Assembly (NCBI GenBank): GCA_023659985.1
Contig: JAGXOH010000005.1
Location: forward strand, 1 to 22,906
Source: Candidatus Falkowbacteria bacterium LH_S3
GTDB lineage: Bacteria > Patescibacteriota > Patescibacteriia > Patescibacteriales > JAGXOH01
Direction: 5' to 3'
DNA: 22,906 nucleotides
Shown here: one piece after another, positions 15,651-22,870 of the stretch
How positions within the stretch are numbered: position 1 is the first letter of the stretch
Layout of the letters: each line of letters opens with the position of its first letter
Translations under genes and position numbers: made by a program
The notes under the pieces: model-generated
Seen by the model: only the letters and a program-made list of their open reading frames with translations
Database searches by the model: none
Told to the model about the DNA's origin: nothing

Positions 15651-15768
15651 ATTATCAAGAATAAGTTATTTTAGGTAAAATAAGACCAATAAGGCTAAAT
15701 AATTTTGTAAACTTTGACTAAACTTTTGCTAAATAAAAATATAGATTAAAGTTTATCGCATATATTTT

Positions 15769-15924
15769 ATGGCACAGGTAAATATGATAAAATTAGAGTG
15801 TAGTGAATGCAAAAGAGTTAATTATTTTTCTCGAAAAAATAAAAGAACTTCAAAAGACAGATTACAGCTTCAAAAATATTGCAAATATTGCAAAAAACAT
15901 ACTCCGCATAAGGAAACTAAATAA
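15769..15924 (+). CDS. rpmG: 50S ribosomal protein L33
   Basis: A 51-aa protein, MAQVNMIKLECSECKRVNYF onward, with two CxxC pairs (Cys11/Cys14 and Cys38/Cys41). They mark the zinc-binding form of L33, a large-subunit protein near the E-site. The KNKRTSKDRLQLQKYC segment and the closing CKKHTPHKE block are typical. ATG 15769 follows about 120 bp of non-repetitive AT-rich sequence after the heptad array. TTGACT at 15714-15719 is a possible -35, but no well-spaced -10 is visible. In many bacteria rpmG, tRNA-Trp, secE and nusG are neighbours; here two genes separate rpmG from tRNA-Trp. Confidence 0.93.
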   Translation: MAQVNMIKLECSECKRVNYFSRKNKRTSKDRLQLQKYCKYCKKHTPHKETK

Positions 15925-15930
15925 GGTCCA

Positions 15931-16365
15931 ATGCAAAAAATAAGGGTTGTAAATCATATTCTGCTATTGCTTGTTTTTTTGTTATTATTTGGCGGATGCA
16001 CTATGCGGGAAGCCGGACAAAATTTTAAAGAGTTTGATAAGAAAGCAGGAGAAGTGCTTAAAAAAATAAAAGATATAGACCTAAAAACCGCTTCCTCTAC
16101 TTATTCCAATGAAAGTCAAGACCAGGATCAGTCCCGGCGGGGAGAGAGTAAAGAAATAAAAACAAGCAAAGATTTAACAGAACAACAACAAAAAGATATA
16201 GATAATTGGTTGCAAGAAAATGACTATAATCGTTATGGAGATGCCAGGAACGCAATTTATTCCGGAGGCACCCCTTTATTCAATGAAGAGGCAGGAGAAG
16301 CTATGGGAAGATATGAATATATTTTAAAAAAATTTCCGAATATTTTACAAAGAATTAAGCAATAA
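15931..16365 (+). CDS. Putative lipoprotein with a C-terminal RYGD/GGTPLF motif
   Basis: A 144-aa protein starting 6 bp after rpmG. Residues 5-22 form a signal peptide leading to LFGGC (Cys23), a plausible though imperfect lipobox (Phe at -3). A charged linker rich in Gln, Asp and Ser follows (55-85). The C-terminal domain is EQQQKDIDNWLQENDYNRYG (84-103) and then SGGTPLFNEE (111-120) and GRYEYILKKFP (126-136). From memory this C-terminal motif recurs in small exported Patescibacteria proteins, but its function is unknown. It is probably anchored on the outer face of the membrane and co-transcribed with rpmG. Confidence 0.75.
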   Translation: MQKIRVVNHILLLLVFLLLFGGCTMREAGQNFKEFDKKAGEVLKKIKDIDLKTASSTYSNESQDQDQSRRGESKEIKTSKDLTEQQQKDIDNWLQENDYNRYGDARNAIYSGGTPLFNEEAGEAMGRYEYILKKFPNILQRIKQ

Positions 16366-16395
16366 TTTATTTTTAAATATTAACTTTTTGTTTCA

Positions 16396-17493
16396 ATGTC
16401 CTTGATTTCTAAAAAACAAAAAAAGAACAAAAATAATCCTAAGGATTCAGTCGGCAAAGGAAATATTATAAGTAATCTTTTTTTAATTGTTTTAATTGTT
16501 GGCGTAGCTTATTTATGCTATTTAATATTTGAACCTTTTATTGTGGAATTATTGGTCGCGGTCATGTTGGTTTCTATTTTTTACAGACCTTATAAGTGGT
16601 TGGTTAAAAAATTTGGAAGACGAGAAAAGTTGGCTTCTTTAACCATGTGTATCCTTATTAGTTTGTTGGTAATTATCCCCACGGTTAATTTAATAGTGGT
16701 GGCGGCTCAAAAGTCCATAAGCGCCTATAATGAATTCAATCAATTTTTAAACCAGGAAGGGTTTGAGCGAATAATAGAAACAGATATCATTGATCGCTTT
16801 AATTTTATTCAAGTCGGAGAAGAGGAGTTAAAAAATGTTTTGATGAACATAGCGCAAAAATCAAGCAATTGGTTGGTTGGCGGAGCCACTAATCTGGTAA
16901 AAGGAACCACTAGTTTTGTGGTATCATTGGTAATTATAATTTTTACCATGTTTTTCTTTTTTGTTGACGGGCATAGAATGCTTAGAAAATTAATGCATTG
17001 GCTTCCTTTGTCTGATGATTATAATAAAGAAATATTCAAAAAATTTAAGGATGTCAGTTATTCCAGCATTATTTCAACTTTTATAACTGCAGTAGCTCAA
17101 GGATTGATAGGCGCTATTGGTTTTATGATAGTGGGATTGCCTGCGTTTTTTGCCGGAATTACTATGGGGTTCTTATCTTTATTGCCTTATATAGGATCAG
17201 CATTTATCTGGTTTCCTGTGGCTATATTCCTTTTAATAACCGGCCAGTTGTGGCAGGGAATATTTTTGTTGGTTTGGGGAGCGGGTATAGTTAGCTTGGT
17301 TGATAATTTGATAAGGGCTTATATTATCACCGGCAAATCTCAGGTTCATCCTATATTTATTATTTTCTCTATATTAGGAGGAATTTCTTTGTTTGGTTTT
17401 TGGGGAGTGATAATTGGTCCTTTAATTATTTCTTTGGCTGTGACAGTCCTTCATATTTATGAAATGGAGTACCACGAAGTATTAAAGAAATAA
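16396..17493 (+). CDS. AI-2E family (PerM-like) transporter
   Basis: A 365-aa polytopic membrane protein of the AI-2E/UPF0118 family. The basic cytoplasmic N-terminus (1-22) precedes a helix pair (about 24-64). Two further helices sit around 80-104, a soluble segment at about 105-165, and then several helices. Family signatures are visible: GFLSLLPYIGS, LVDNLIRAYIITGKSQVHPI, ILGGISLFGFWGVIIGPLI. Members export varied small molecules or act in cation or quorum-signal transport; the substrate cannot be inferred here. It begins 30 bp after the lipoprotein on the same strand. Confidence 0.9.
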   Translation: MSLISKKQKKNKNNPKDSVGKGNIISNLFLIVLIVGVAYLCYLIFEPFIVELLVAVMLVSIFYRPYKWLVKKFGRREKLASLTMCILISLLVIIPTVNLIVVAAQKSISAYNEFNQFLNQEGFERIIETDIIDRFNFIQVGEEELKNVLMNIAQKSSNWLVGGATNLVKGTTSFVVSLVIIIFTMFFFFVDGHRMLRKLMHWLPLSDDYNKEIFKKFKDVSYSSIISTFITAVAQGLIGAIGFMIVGLPAFFAGITMGFLSLLPYIGSAFIWFPVAIFLLITGQLWQGIFLLVWGAGIVSLVDNLIRAYIITGKSQVHPIFIIFSILGGISLFGFWGVIIGPLIISLAVTVLHIYEMEYHEVLKK

Positions 17494-17619
17494 TTTTAAT
17501 CGTCTCTATGTATAGAGCCACTTTGCAATTGATATATTTAAAGTATCTACTCAAGACAACGGAATAGTTTTGCCTACAAAGCATTGTTAAAAAGATTAAA
17601 ATTTTATTAAATTAATTAA

Positions 17620-17690
17620 GCGGGTGTCGGTTAATGGTAAACCACGAGTCTCCAAAACTCGTACTGGGGGTTCGATTCCCTCCATCCGTG
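17620..17690 (+). tRNA. trnW: tRNA-Trp (anticodon CCA)
   Basis: A 71-nt cloverleaf folds by eye. The acceptor GCGGGTG (17620-17626) pairs with CATCCGT (17683-17689), including G-U pairs at 1-72 and 5-68. The D-stem is GGTT/AACC. The anticodon stem CGAGT/ACTCG encloses loop CTCCAAA with CCA at 17652-17654. The T-arm is GGGGG-TTCGATT-CCCTC, and the discriminator is G. The CCA tail is not encoded (CAGA follows). TTGTTA (17584-17589) and TATTAA (17605-17610) could form a weak promoter. A strong hairpin follows 5 bp later. Confidence 0.95.
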
Positions 17691-17695
17691 CAGAC

Positions 17696-17726
17696 AAAAT
17701 CACAGCTAAAGTTAGCTATGATTTTT
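17696..17726 (+). terminator. Terminator-like hairpin after tRNA-Trp
   Basis: AAAATCA (17696-17702) pairs with TGATTTT (17719-17725), and AGCTAA pairs with TTAGCT around a 2-nt turn, with one C/A mismatch between the two blocks. The run of T closing the stem gives terminator character in either direction. Position directly after the tRNA supports a role in ending its transcript. Confidence 0.7.
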
Positions 17727-17745
17727 GGTATGAGAACTGTTCATG

Positions 17746-17806
17746 ATGAGATACCATAGGTGATACCCTAAATATCAAGAAATATCAAAAGCGTTTAATT
17801 GGCGAG
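17746..17806 (+). repeat. Direct repeat, left copy (cassette boundary)
   Basis: Shares a perfect 40-bp core (17767-17806, CCTAAATATCAAGAAATATC through GGCGAG) with 21893-21932 in the same orientation. It also shares a near-identical lead-in, ATGAGATAC(C)ATAGGTGA, with a 1-bp insertion and small changes. Inside the core AAATATCAA occurs twice in tandem. It lies 20 bp after the tRNA-Trp hairpin and upstream of the two-gene cassette. In this copy the short reading frame seen in the right copy is broken by the extra C. Confidence 0.9.
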
Positions 17807-17851
17807 ATATGTCTTTTGTGCTAATTTAAACTTCCTCCCCTTTGATTGTTA

Positions 17852-17908
17852 ACTGTACAGTGTTTTAGGCACACACTTTTGTTGGTTTTTTGTTTTTTAT
17901 GATATAGT
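17852..17908 (+). promoter_or_regulatory. Candidate cassette promoter with upstream palindrome
   Basis: TTGTTG (17879-17884) and TATAGT (17903-17908) with an 18-bp spacer form a reasonable sigma-70-type promoter about 70 bp upstream of the first cassette gene. Just upstream is the perfect 10-bp palindrome ACTGTACAGT (17852-17861), which could bind a dimeric regulator. The rest of the 17494-17979 gap, apart from the tRNA, hairpin and repeat, shows nothing else recognisable. Confidence 0.45.
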
Positions 17909-17979
17909 TATAGATAAGTATAAATATATTAATTAATAAAAAATAATATTTACAAATATACAAATATAAAAAATAATTT

Positions 17980-19914
17980 ATGAATTTTTTAAACAACAAA
18001 ACAGTTTTTATTTTGAGTGCGGTTATTTTATTATTCATTATTACTAATGCTTTTACTTTTTATTTCTTTTTTTTAAAAGATAATTCTAGTTTAGTTCAGA
18101 AGTCAGGTGATGTTATTAATAATGAGCTTAGTAATGACCAGAAAAGCGAAGGAGATAGCAAAAGTGATAAAGAGAAAAATAATGACAAAGATAAAGATAA
18201 AGAGAAAGAGAAAGAAATAAAAGATACTGATGGCGATGGTTTGAGCGACAAGGATGAAGAAAAAATTTATAAAACCGACATAAATTCGGTAGATACTGAT
18301 GGTGATGGTTATACAGACAAAGAGGAAGTTGATAGTGACCATAACTCTCCTGTGGTCTATGAGGAAGATAAAACGTCGGCTTCTGGTACTATAAAAATGA
18401 AGTGGCGTGATACTCCAAATAAGATTTCTTACCAGTCTATTTTTGGCAAACAAATAGAAGAAAAGTTTATTAATGAAAACCAAAATGGTGATATTGATAA
18501 AATGATGAAAGATATGGATAAAGCTAAAATTTTTCAGGTAGGTAAGATTGTAGATGAAAAAACTGGTGACTTAGATATTGGAGATAAATATTATATAGCT
18601 AGTTTTCCGACAATGAATTCAAGTTTTCAATCTTTTGTTGTTTTTGTTAAGTCAGGAGAAGAAGTCTTTCTTTTAAATAATTATTCAAATGAATATAAAT
18701 ATTTAGATTTTTATAAAAGTTTATTTACAAAGCTCGATGGTGTTCAAATTTTAAATTATTACAGACCTGATAAAGTTGATATTCCTAATTCACAATATTC
18801 TTTGATTAGAGTGAAAAGTAATTTCTTGAAATTAGCTATGAATTTAGATGAGCCTAAAAAATTGTTTGAATATAGCAATGGTAAAAGTGTTTACAAAACA
18901 CCAGGAGGTAGATTTATAATTTTTAGGGATGATTTTTCTTGTGAGGAATATACTTTAGAGTTAGATTCTCTCGGTAAAGAGGCCGGAGATTCAGAGTATG
19001 CTGGAATAACTCCTTATAACATAACCATAGAATGGCTTGATGGTACAACCACTACAAAAGAGTATGTGTTTAGAAAAAAAATAAAACCTTTCGGAGGGTA
19101 TTTTTATGTTGATATAGCAAGGACAGCTTTGAAAAAAGCTGGGAAGACAGAATCTGGTGAAATATTTTATGTTTTAAAAAATAAGAATTTTACAAAAGAT
19201 CAAGAAAAAACTTCTCTTTTGCAAAAAGTTTATGATAGTTATTATAGTTCAGGAGAGAAGATGAATTTTGAGGATTTTATAGCTACAAATCCTATTATAT
19301 TTTGGGAAGATCCTTTTGGAGATTTTTTAATGTTCAAGAATGCCCAATATGTTTCAGCGGCTGAAATGGCTAAACCTGTGATTTATCTATATCCAGAAGA
19401 AGAGATGGATGTCTCTGTTAAAGTTAAACCTAAGGGTGGTTTTATTATAACCGAGCCAAAATATAATAATGGTTGGTTTGTTAACTCCTCTCCTAATGGA
19501 ACTTTGTATAATTATAATGATAAAAAGAAATATGAATATTTATTTTGGGAGGGAATAGGGCTAAATTATGAAATTCCTGATAAAGGTTTTGTAGTAAAAA
19601 GAGAAGAAATAAAAGATTTCTTAGAAGAAAAATTAGCAAAGTTAGGATTGAAAAAGAAAGAATATAATGAGTTTATAGAATTTTGGCTACCAAAAATGCA
19701 AGAAAAGCCGTATTATTTTATAACCTTTTTGTCGCAAGAACAATTTAATGAATTAGCTCCTCTTAAGGTCAATCCAAAACCGGATACTATCATTAGAGTA
19801 TTTATGGATTTCAAAGGATTAGATAAAAAAATTAAAGTAGAAAATCAGGAAATTAAATCTCCAAAAAGACAAGGCTTCACTGTTATAGAATGGGGTGGAG
19901 CCCTTCATGACTAA
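17980..19914 (+). CDS. Membrane-anchored Ca-binding-repeat protein with KPVIYLYP domain
   Basis: A 644-aa protein I cannot assign to a named function. A membrane anchor (about 8-32) precedes a Lys/Asp/Glu-rich linker (about 45-80). Two thrombospondin-type-3-like calcium motifs follow: DTDGDGLSDKDE (82-93) and DTDGDGYTDKEEVDSD (105-120). A central region of about 320 residues has no known motif. The C-terminal part carries EMAKPVIYLYPEEE (about 462-475), KPKGGFIITEP and LFWEGIGLNYEIP. From memory the KPVIYLYP block recurs in large uncharacterised exported proteins of Patescibacteria and other phyla. The protein is probably extracytoplasmic. Its TAA overlaps the next gene's start by 8 bp, so the two are translationally coupled. 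Confidence 0.85.
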   Translation: MNFLNNKTVFILSAVILLFIITNAFTFYFFFLKDNSSLVQKSGDVINNELSNDQKSEGDSKSDKEKNNDKDKDKEKEKEIKDTDGDGLSDKDEEKIYKTDINSVDTDGDGYTDKEEVDSDHNSPVVYEEDKTSASGTIKMKWRDTPNKISYQSIFGKQIEEKFINENQNGDIDKMMKDMDKAKIFQVGKIVDEKTGDLDIGDKYYIASFPTMNSSFQSFVVFVKSGEEVFLLNNYSNEYKYLDFYKSLFTKLDGVQILNYYRPDKVDIPNSQYSLIRVKSNFLKLAMNLDEPKKLFEYSNGKSVYKTPGGRFIIFRDDFSCEEYTLELDSLGKEAGDSEYAGITPYNITIEWLDGTTTTKEYVFRKKIKPFGGYFYVDIARTALKKAGKTESGEIFYVLKNKNFTKDQEKTSLLQKVYDSYYSSGEKMNFEDFIATNPIIFWEDPFGDFLMFKNAQYVSAAEMAKPVIYLYPEEEMDVSVKVKPKGGFIITEPKYNNGWFVNSSPNGTLYNYNDKKKYEYLFWEGIGLNYEIPDKGFVVKREEIKDFLEEKLAKLGLKKKEYNEFIEFWLPKMQEKPYYFITFLSQEQFNELAPLKVNPKPDTIIRVFMDFKGLDKKIKVENQEIKSPKRQGFTVIEWGGALHD

Positions 19915-21775
19915 AATGAGAAGTTATTTTTTACATTTTCTTTATTTAATATTAGTAATACTTATTGCTTCGCAATTATTTTTGATTTATAAGATTAATT
20001 CTTCTAATAATTTTTCGCAGTTGAAAAATAACCATCCTTTAAAAACAGAATCAGTTGATAAGGATGATTTACCTTCCCATGATTCTTATTTTTCTAACAG
20101 GGATTATTATGAGGAAGCCTTTAGTCTAAGCAAAGAGCAAGAGTTTAATACAGGGAAAAAAGTTTATGGCGGGATTTTACCTCATCATTTGATTGTAAAG
20201 AAAAAAATTGCAGTTTTTTTAAGTAGTTTAAAAGGATCTGGTTATGAGCATATAGTTTTAATTGGTCCAAATCATTTCTTAAAAGGAGGCACGGCTATAA
20301 CTTCTCAGGCTAAATGGCAGACACCTTACGGTAATTTATTGCCAGATTTGGAATTAATTGAAAAATTATCAGAACAAGAAGAAGTGGTAGTGAACGAGGA
20401 TCCTTTCAAAATTGAACATTCTATTTCTGGTTTAGTAGCTTTTATAAAAAAGACTTTCCCTGAAGCTAAATTTACTCCCTTAGTTTTAAGACCAAGTACT
20501 GATCCAGAGCTTTGTGCTAATTTGGCAGATGTTATCATTGAAAATAATCAAAAAGAAAAAACCTTAGTTTTAGCTAGCGTGGATTTTTCTCACTATCAAC
20601 CAGTTAAGGTGGCAGATTTTCATGATATGTTGAGTCAAAGTGTTATTGAGTCTTTTAAAAAAGACAGAGTTTATGATTTAGAATTAGATTCCCCACCTTC
20701 TATTTATTTATTACTTGATTATTTGGAAAAAATAAACTCTCAAGATTCAAAATTAATTTTTCATACCAATTCTGGACGATTATTAAATGATTATGATATA
20801 GAAACGACCAGTCATAATTTTTATTATTTTTTTAGCGGTGAGGCGAAACAAAATTTTTCAGAAAATTTTTTATTTTTTGGTGATTTAATGCTTGATAGGG
20901 GCGTTAATGAATTGATAGAGAGGCGAGGTTTAGATTACATTTTTAAGGGTTTAGCTGGCCGTGAGAATTTATTCTTTAAAGGCGTTGATATTGTATCAGC
21001 TAATTTGGAAGGAGCGGTTACTAATAATGGAGAACATTACAATCCAGATAATTTGTATGATTTTGCTTTTAAACCTTCGGTAGTTAATAGTTTAAAAAGG
21101 TATAATTTTAATTTTTTTAATCTTGCCAACAATCATTTTTATGATCAGGGGCATAGGGGGGTAGAGGAGAGTTATGAAAACTTAGAGAATTCTAATTTTT
21201 ATTTTTCTGGTTGCCCTGATAGTCAAATTGGAGAGTGTAGTTGGATAGTCATAGAAAAGGATAGCAAAAAGATTGCTTTGGCAGGTTTTAGTATGGTTCA
21301 TTTAAGCCTAAATCAGGAGAAATTAAAAAATGAGATTGAAAAACTAAAAAATAAGGTTGATATTATTATAGTTAATATGCATTGGGGCGTAGAATATGAA
21401 CATCAATTTAATAAGACTCAACAAAAAATTGCTCATTTGTTAATTGATTCCGGTGTTGACGTGATAATAGGTCATCATCCACACGTAGTTCAAGGTATGG
21501 AGATATACAAAAATAAGCCAATATTTTATTCTTTGGGAAATTTCATTTTTGACCAGAATTTTTCCGATGATACTCAAGAAGGTTTGTCCTTAGGAATTAA
21601 TTGGAGTGACAGAGGGTTAGATATTTCCCTTTTTCCGTTCAAAGCAAATCAAGGCAGTATTGATTTAATGGCAAGAGATGATAAGAAAGATTTTTTAAAG
21701 AGATTTATTAGTTGGTCGTCTATAAGTGTGAATATAGAAGACCAAATACTGTTGGGTGATATAGATAACTTTTAA
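19907..21775 (+). CDS. Membrane-anchored Memo-like (AmmeMemoRadiSam B) and CapA-type phosphoesterase fusion
   Basis: A 622-aa two-domain protein. Its N-terminal anchor (6-29) precedes a Memo/AMMECR-B domain (about 85-312) with LPHHLIV (91-97), GPNHF (120-124), EHSISGLVAFI (170-180) and SVDFSHY (224-230). These retain the conserved His residues. Next is a PGA_cap/CapA metallophosphoesterase domain (about 318-590) with FGDLMLDRG (324-332), SANLEG (364-369), LANNHFYDQG (406-415), MHWGVEYEH (491-499), GHHPHVVQG (522-530) and SLGNFIFDQ (542-550). Start chosen at ATG 19907, with GGAG 6 bp upstream and overlap with the previous stop; a GTG at 19895 is the alternative. It is probably extracytoplasmic. 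A hydrolase acting on a phosphorylated or polymeric envelope substrate is inferred. Confidence 0.88.
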   Translation: MTKMRSYFLHFLYLILVILIASQLFLIYKINSSNNFSQLKNNHPLKTESVDKDDLPSHDSYFSNRDYYEEAFSLSKEQEFNTGKKVYGGILPHHLIVKKKIAVFLSSLKGSGYEHIVLIGPNHFLKGGTAITSQAKWQTPYGNLLPDLELIEKLSEQEEVVVNEDPFKIEHSISGLVAFIKKTFPEAKFTPLVLRPSTDPELCANLADVIIENNQKEKTLVLASVDFSHYQPVKVADFHDMLSQSVIESFKKDRVYDLELDSPPSIYLLLDYLEKINSQDSKLIFHTNSGRLLNDYDIETTSHNFYYFFSGEAKQNFSENFLFFGDLMLDRGVNELIERRGLDYIFKGLAGRENLFFKGVDIVSANLEGAVTNNGEHYNPDNLYDFAFKPSVVNSLKRYNFNFFNLANNHFYDQGHRGVEESYENLENSNFYFSGCPDSQIGECSWIVIEKDSKKIALAGFSMVHLSLNQEKLKNEIEKLKNKVDIIIVNMHWGVEYEHQFNKTQQKIAHLLIDSGVDVIIGHHPHVVQGMEIYKNKPIFYSLGNFIFDQNFSDDTQEGLSLGINWSDRGLDISLFPFKANQGSIDLMARDDKKDFLKRFISWSSISVNIEDQILLGDIDNF

Positions 21776-21790
21776 AATTGGATTGTGAAT

Positions 21791-21830
21791 AAGAAACCCC
21801 TTATCAAAACGGGTTTTTTCTTTATTTTTT
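21791..21830 (+). terminator. Rho-independent terminator of the cassette
   Basis: AAGAAACCC (21791-21799) pairs with GGGTTTTTT (21811-21819), with one G-T wobble, across an 11-nt loop. A TTTCTTTATTTTTT run follows. It starts 15 bp after the fusion-gene stop codon and is the clearest intrinsic terminator in the window. Confidence 0.85.
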
Positions 21831-21872
21831 AAAGAAAGTACAAGCGTTCTCTTTAGTTAATTTCTGCATATA

Positions 21873-21932
21873 ATGAGATACATAGGTGACATCCTAAATA
21901 TCAAGAAATATCAAAAGCGTTTAATTGGCGAG
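21873..21932 (+). repeat. Direct repeat, right copy (cassette boundary)
   Basis: Second copy of the 40-bp perfect repeat (core 21893-21932), 4126 bp from the first and in the same orientation. It lies about 40 bp after a terminator, as the left copy lies just after the tRNA-Trp hairpin. From ATG 21873 a 25-codon frame runs to a TAA at 21950 and begins MRYIGDILNIKKYQ. I do not recognise it, and no ribosome-binding site precedes it, so I annotate it as repeat rather than gene. Similarity to the left copy may continue weakly past the core, in the AATTTAAACTTCCT and AATTAAAATTTCCT stretches. Confidence 0.9.
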
Positions 21933-22000
21933 TTTGTCACCCTTAATTAAAATTTCCTTTACACAATCCTCATTGATAATATTTTTCTTGTTCATCAATT

Positions 22001-22687
22001 TCAACTTCCTCCCTCTTTTTCTTTTGGCACTTTTTTTAAAACATAAAAACCGACTTCTTTTCCGCTTTTCGATTTTTTTTTCTTTTGGTGGTAATCAATG
22101 TTAGAATTAATACTTTTTAAAAATTCAATGGATTTATTTTTTATTATTTTCTTTCTTTCTTTAGTATTATTAATATCTTGAAAAATGCCATCCACTTCTT
22201 TGTTTAACTCTTCTTCTGAGAAAATGCTCGCATCCAAATCAGCTGGACCAAAATGAAATTCACCCCCTTCTTTTAAAACTCTCTCCGCCTCTTTTAAGAT
22301 ATGTTTTACTTCTTTTTTATTAGAAGAAATAATAGGAGGGGCTGCTTTAGAAAATATATAATCAAAAGATTCTTCTTTAAAAGGGAGTTCGGAGGCATCA
22401 CTTTGTATATAAGGGGTTTCCTGACTGGGCTGGCCTTCGTCTTCCCAAAGCCCGGGATTTTTTTCTAAAGAAGTTACATCAATATTTTTTTTCTTAGCCT
22501 CTTGAGCAAAACTCGCTAAACCGGCTCCTATTTCCAAAACTTTCTTGTTTTCTAAATCTTCCCAGTCTAATCCCACAGCTGTTAGATAGTTTTCAATGTA
22601 TTCTTTTTCTTCTTGGTCCTTGACAATATTTTTTTCTGTTCTCTCGTCACTATTCTTAATATTAAATTGTTCAAAATCATTCCTCAT
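22001..22687 (-). CDS. Class I SAM-dependent methyltransferase
   Basis: A 228-aa protein with a Rossmann-fold methyltransferase core. Motif I is VLEIGAGLASFA (50-61), the acidic end of strand beta2 is TSLEKNPG (72-79), and the post-strand motifs QSDASELPFKEESFDYIFSK (95-114) and EAERVLKEGGEFHFGP follow. It belongs to the broad UbiE/SAM-type family (Methyltransf_11/25-like); the substrate cannot be predicted. Residues 1-45 and the Lys-rich C-terminus are not conserved in an obvious way. It is transcribed alone, convergent with the repeat-bracketed cassette, from a good promoter just upstream. Confidence 0.85.
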   Translation of the reverse strand: MRNDFEQFNIKNSDERTEKNIVKDQEEKEYIENYLTAVGLDWEDLENKKVLEIGAGLASFAQEAKKKNIDVTSLEKNPGLWEDEGQPSQETPYIQSDASELPFKEESFDYIFSKAAPPIISSNKKEVKHILKEAERVLKEGGEFHFGPADLDASIFSEEELNKEVDGIFQDINNTKERKKIIKNKSIEFLKSINSNIDYHQKKKKSKSGKEVGFYVLKKVPKEKEGGS

Positions 22688-22713
22688 ACTATTTTTATCT
22701 ATTTTTTAAGTAA

Positions 22714-22730
22714 ACGTTCGGGTGACGTTC
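22714..22730 (-). promoter_or_regulatory. Operator-like direct repeat in the methyltransferase leader
   Basis: ACGTTC-GGGTG-ACGTTC on the plus strand (GAACGT-CACCC-GAACGT on the coding strand) repeats six bases at an 11-bp period, one helical turn. It sits between the predicted -10 and the ATG, about 14-30 bp after the -10, where a bound protein would block transcription. Its GC content stands out from the AT-rich surroundings. Confidence 0.45.
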
Positions 22731-22743
22731 ATTGATATCTTTA

Positions 22744-22772
22744 ATTTTACCACTCAAAAAACCATAAATCAA
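22744..22772 (-). promoter_or_regulatory. Methyltransferase promoter
   Basis: On the minus strand TTGATT (22767-22772) and TAAAAT (22744-22749) are separated by 17 bp, with TGG forming an extended -10. The start codon lies 57 bp downstream of the -10. It is back-to-back with the promoter at 22813-22841. Confidence 0.6.
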
Positions 22773-22812
22773 ACAAAAAAATTTAATTTTAGCCGTTGGG
22801 ACCTTTTTACTA

Positions 22813-22841
22813 TTGGCTATAAAGGTGTTTTTTGCTATAAT
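22813..22841 (+). promoter_or_regulatory. Promoter of the gene entering at 22871
   Basis: TTGGCT (22813-22818), a 17-bp spacer and an extended -10 TGC-TATAAT (TATAAT at 22836-22841). This is the best match to a housekeeping promoter in the window. Transcription would start about 20-25 bp before the ATG at 22871. Confidence 0.75.
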
Positions 22842-22870
22842 GGAAATATAGATTTAAATATATATTTTTT

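Noticed and set aside
17505..17520. CTCTAT-GT-ATAGAG palindrome after the AI-2E gene as a terminator
   Set aside because: Short stem with a 2-nt loop and no following T-tract; probably chance.
17620..17690. tRNA-Trp 3' end as the actual attachment site of the cassette
   Set aside because: No duplicate of the tRNA 3' end is present at the right boundary; the direct repeat lies about 55 bp beyond the tRNA instead.
18103..18483. Minus-strand 126-codon hydrophobic ORF
   Set aside because: Artefact of the Lys/Asp-rich linker and calcium repeats on the opposite strand.
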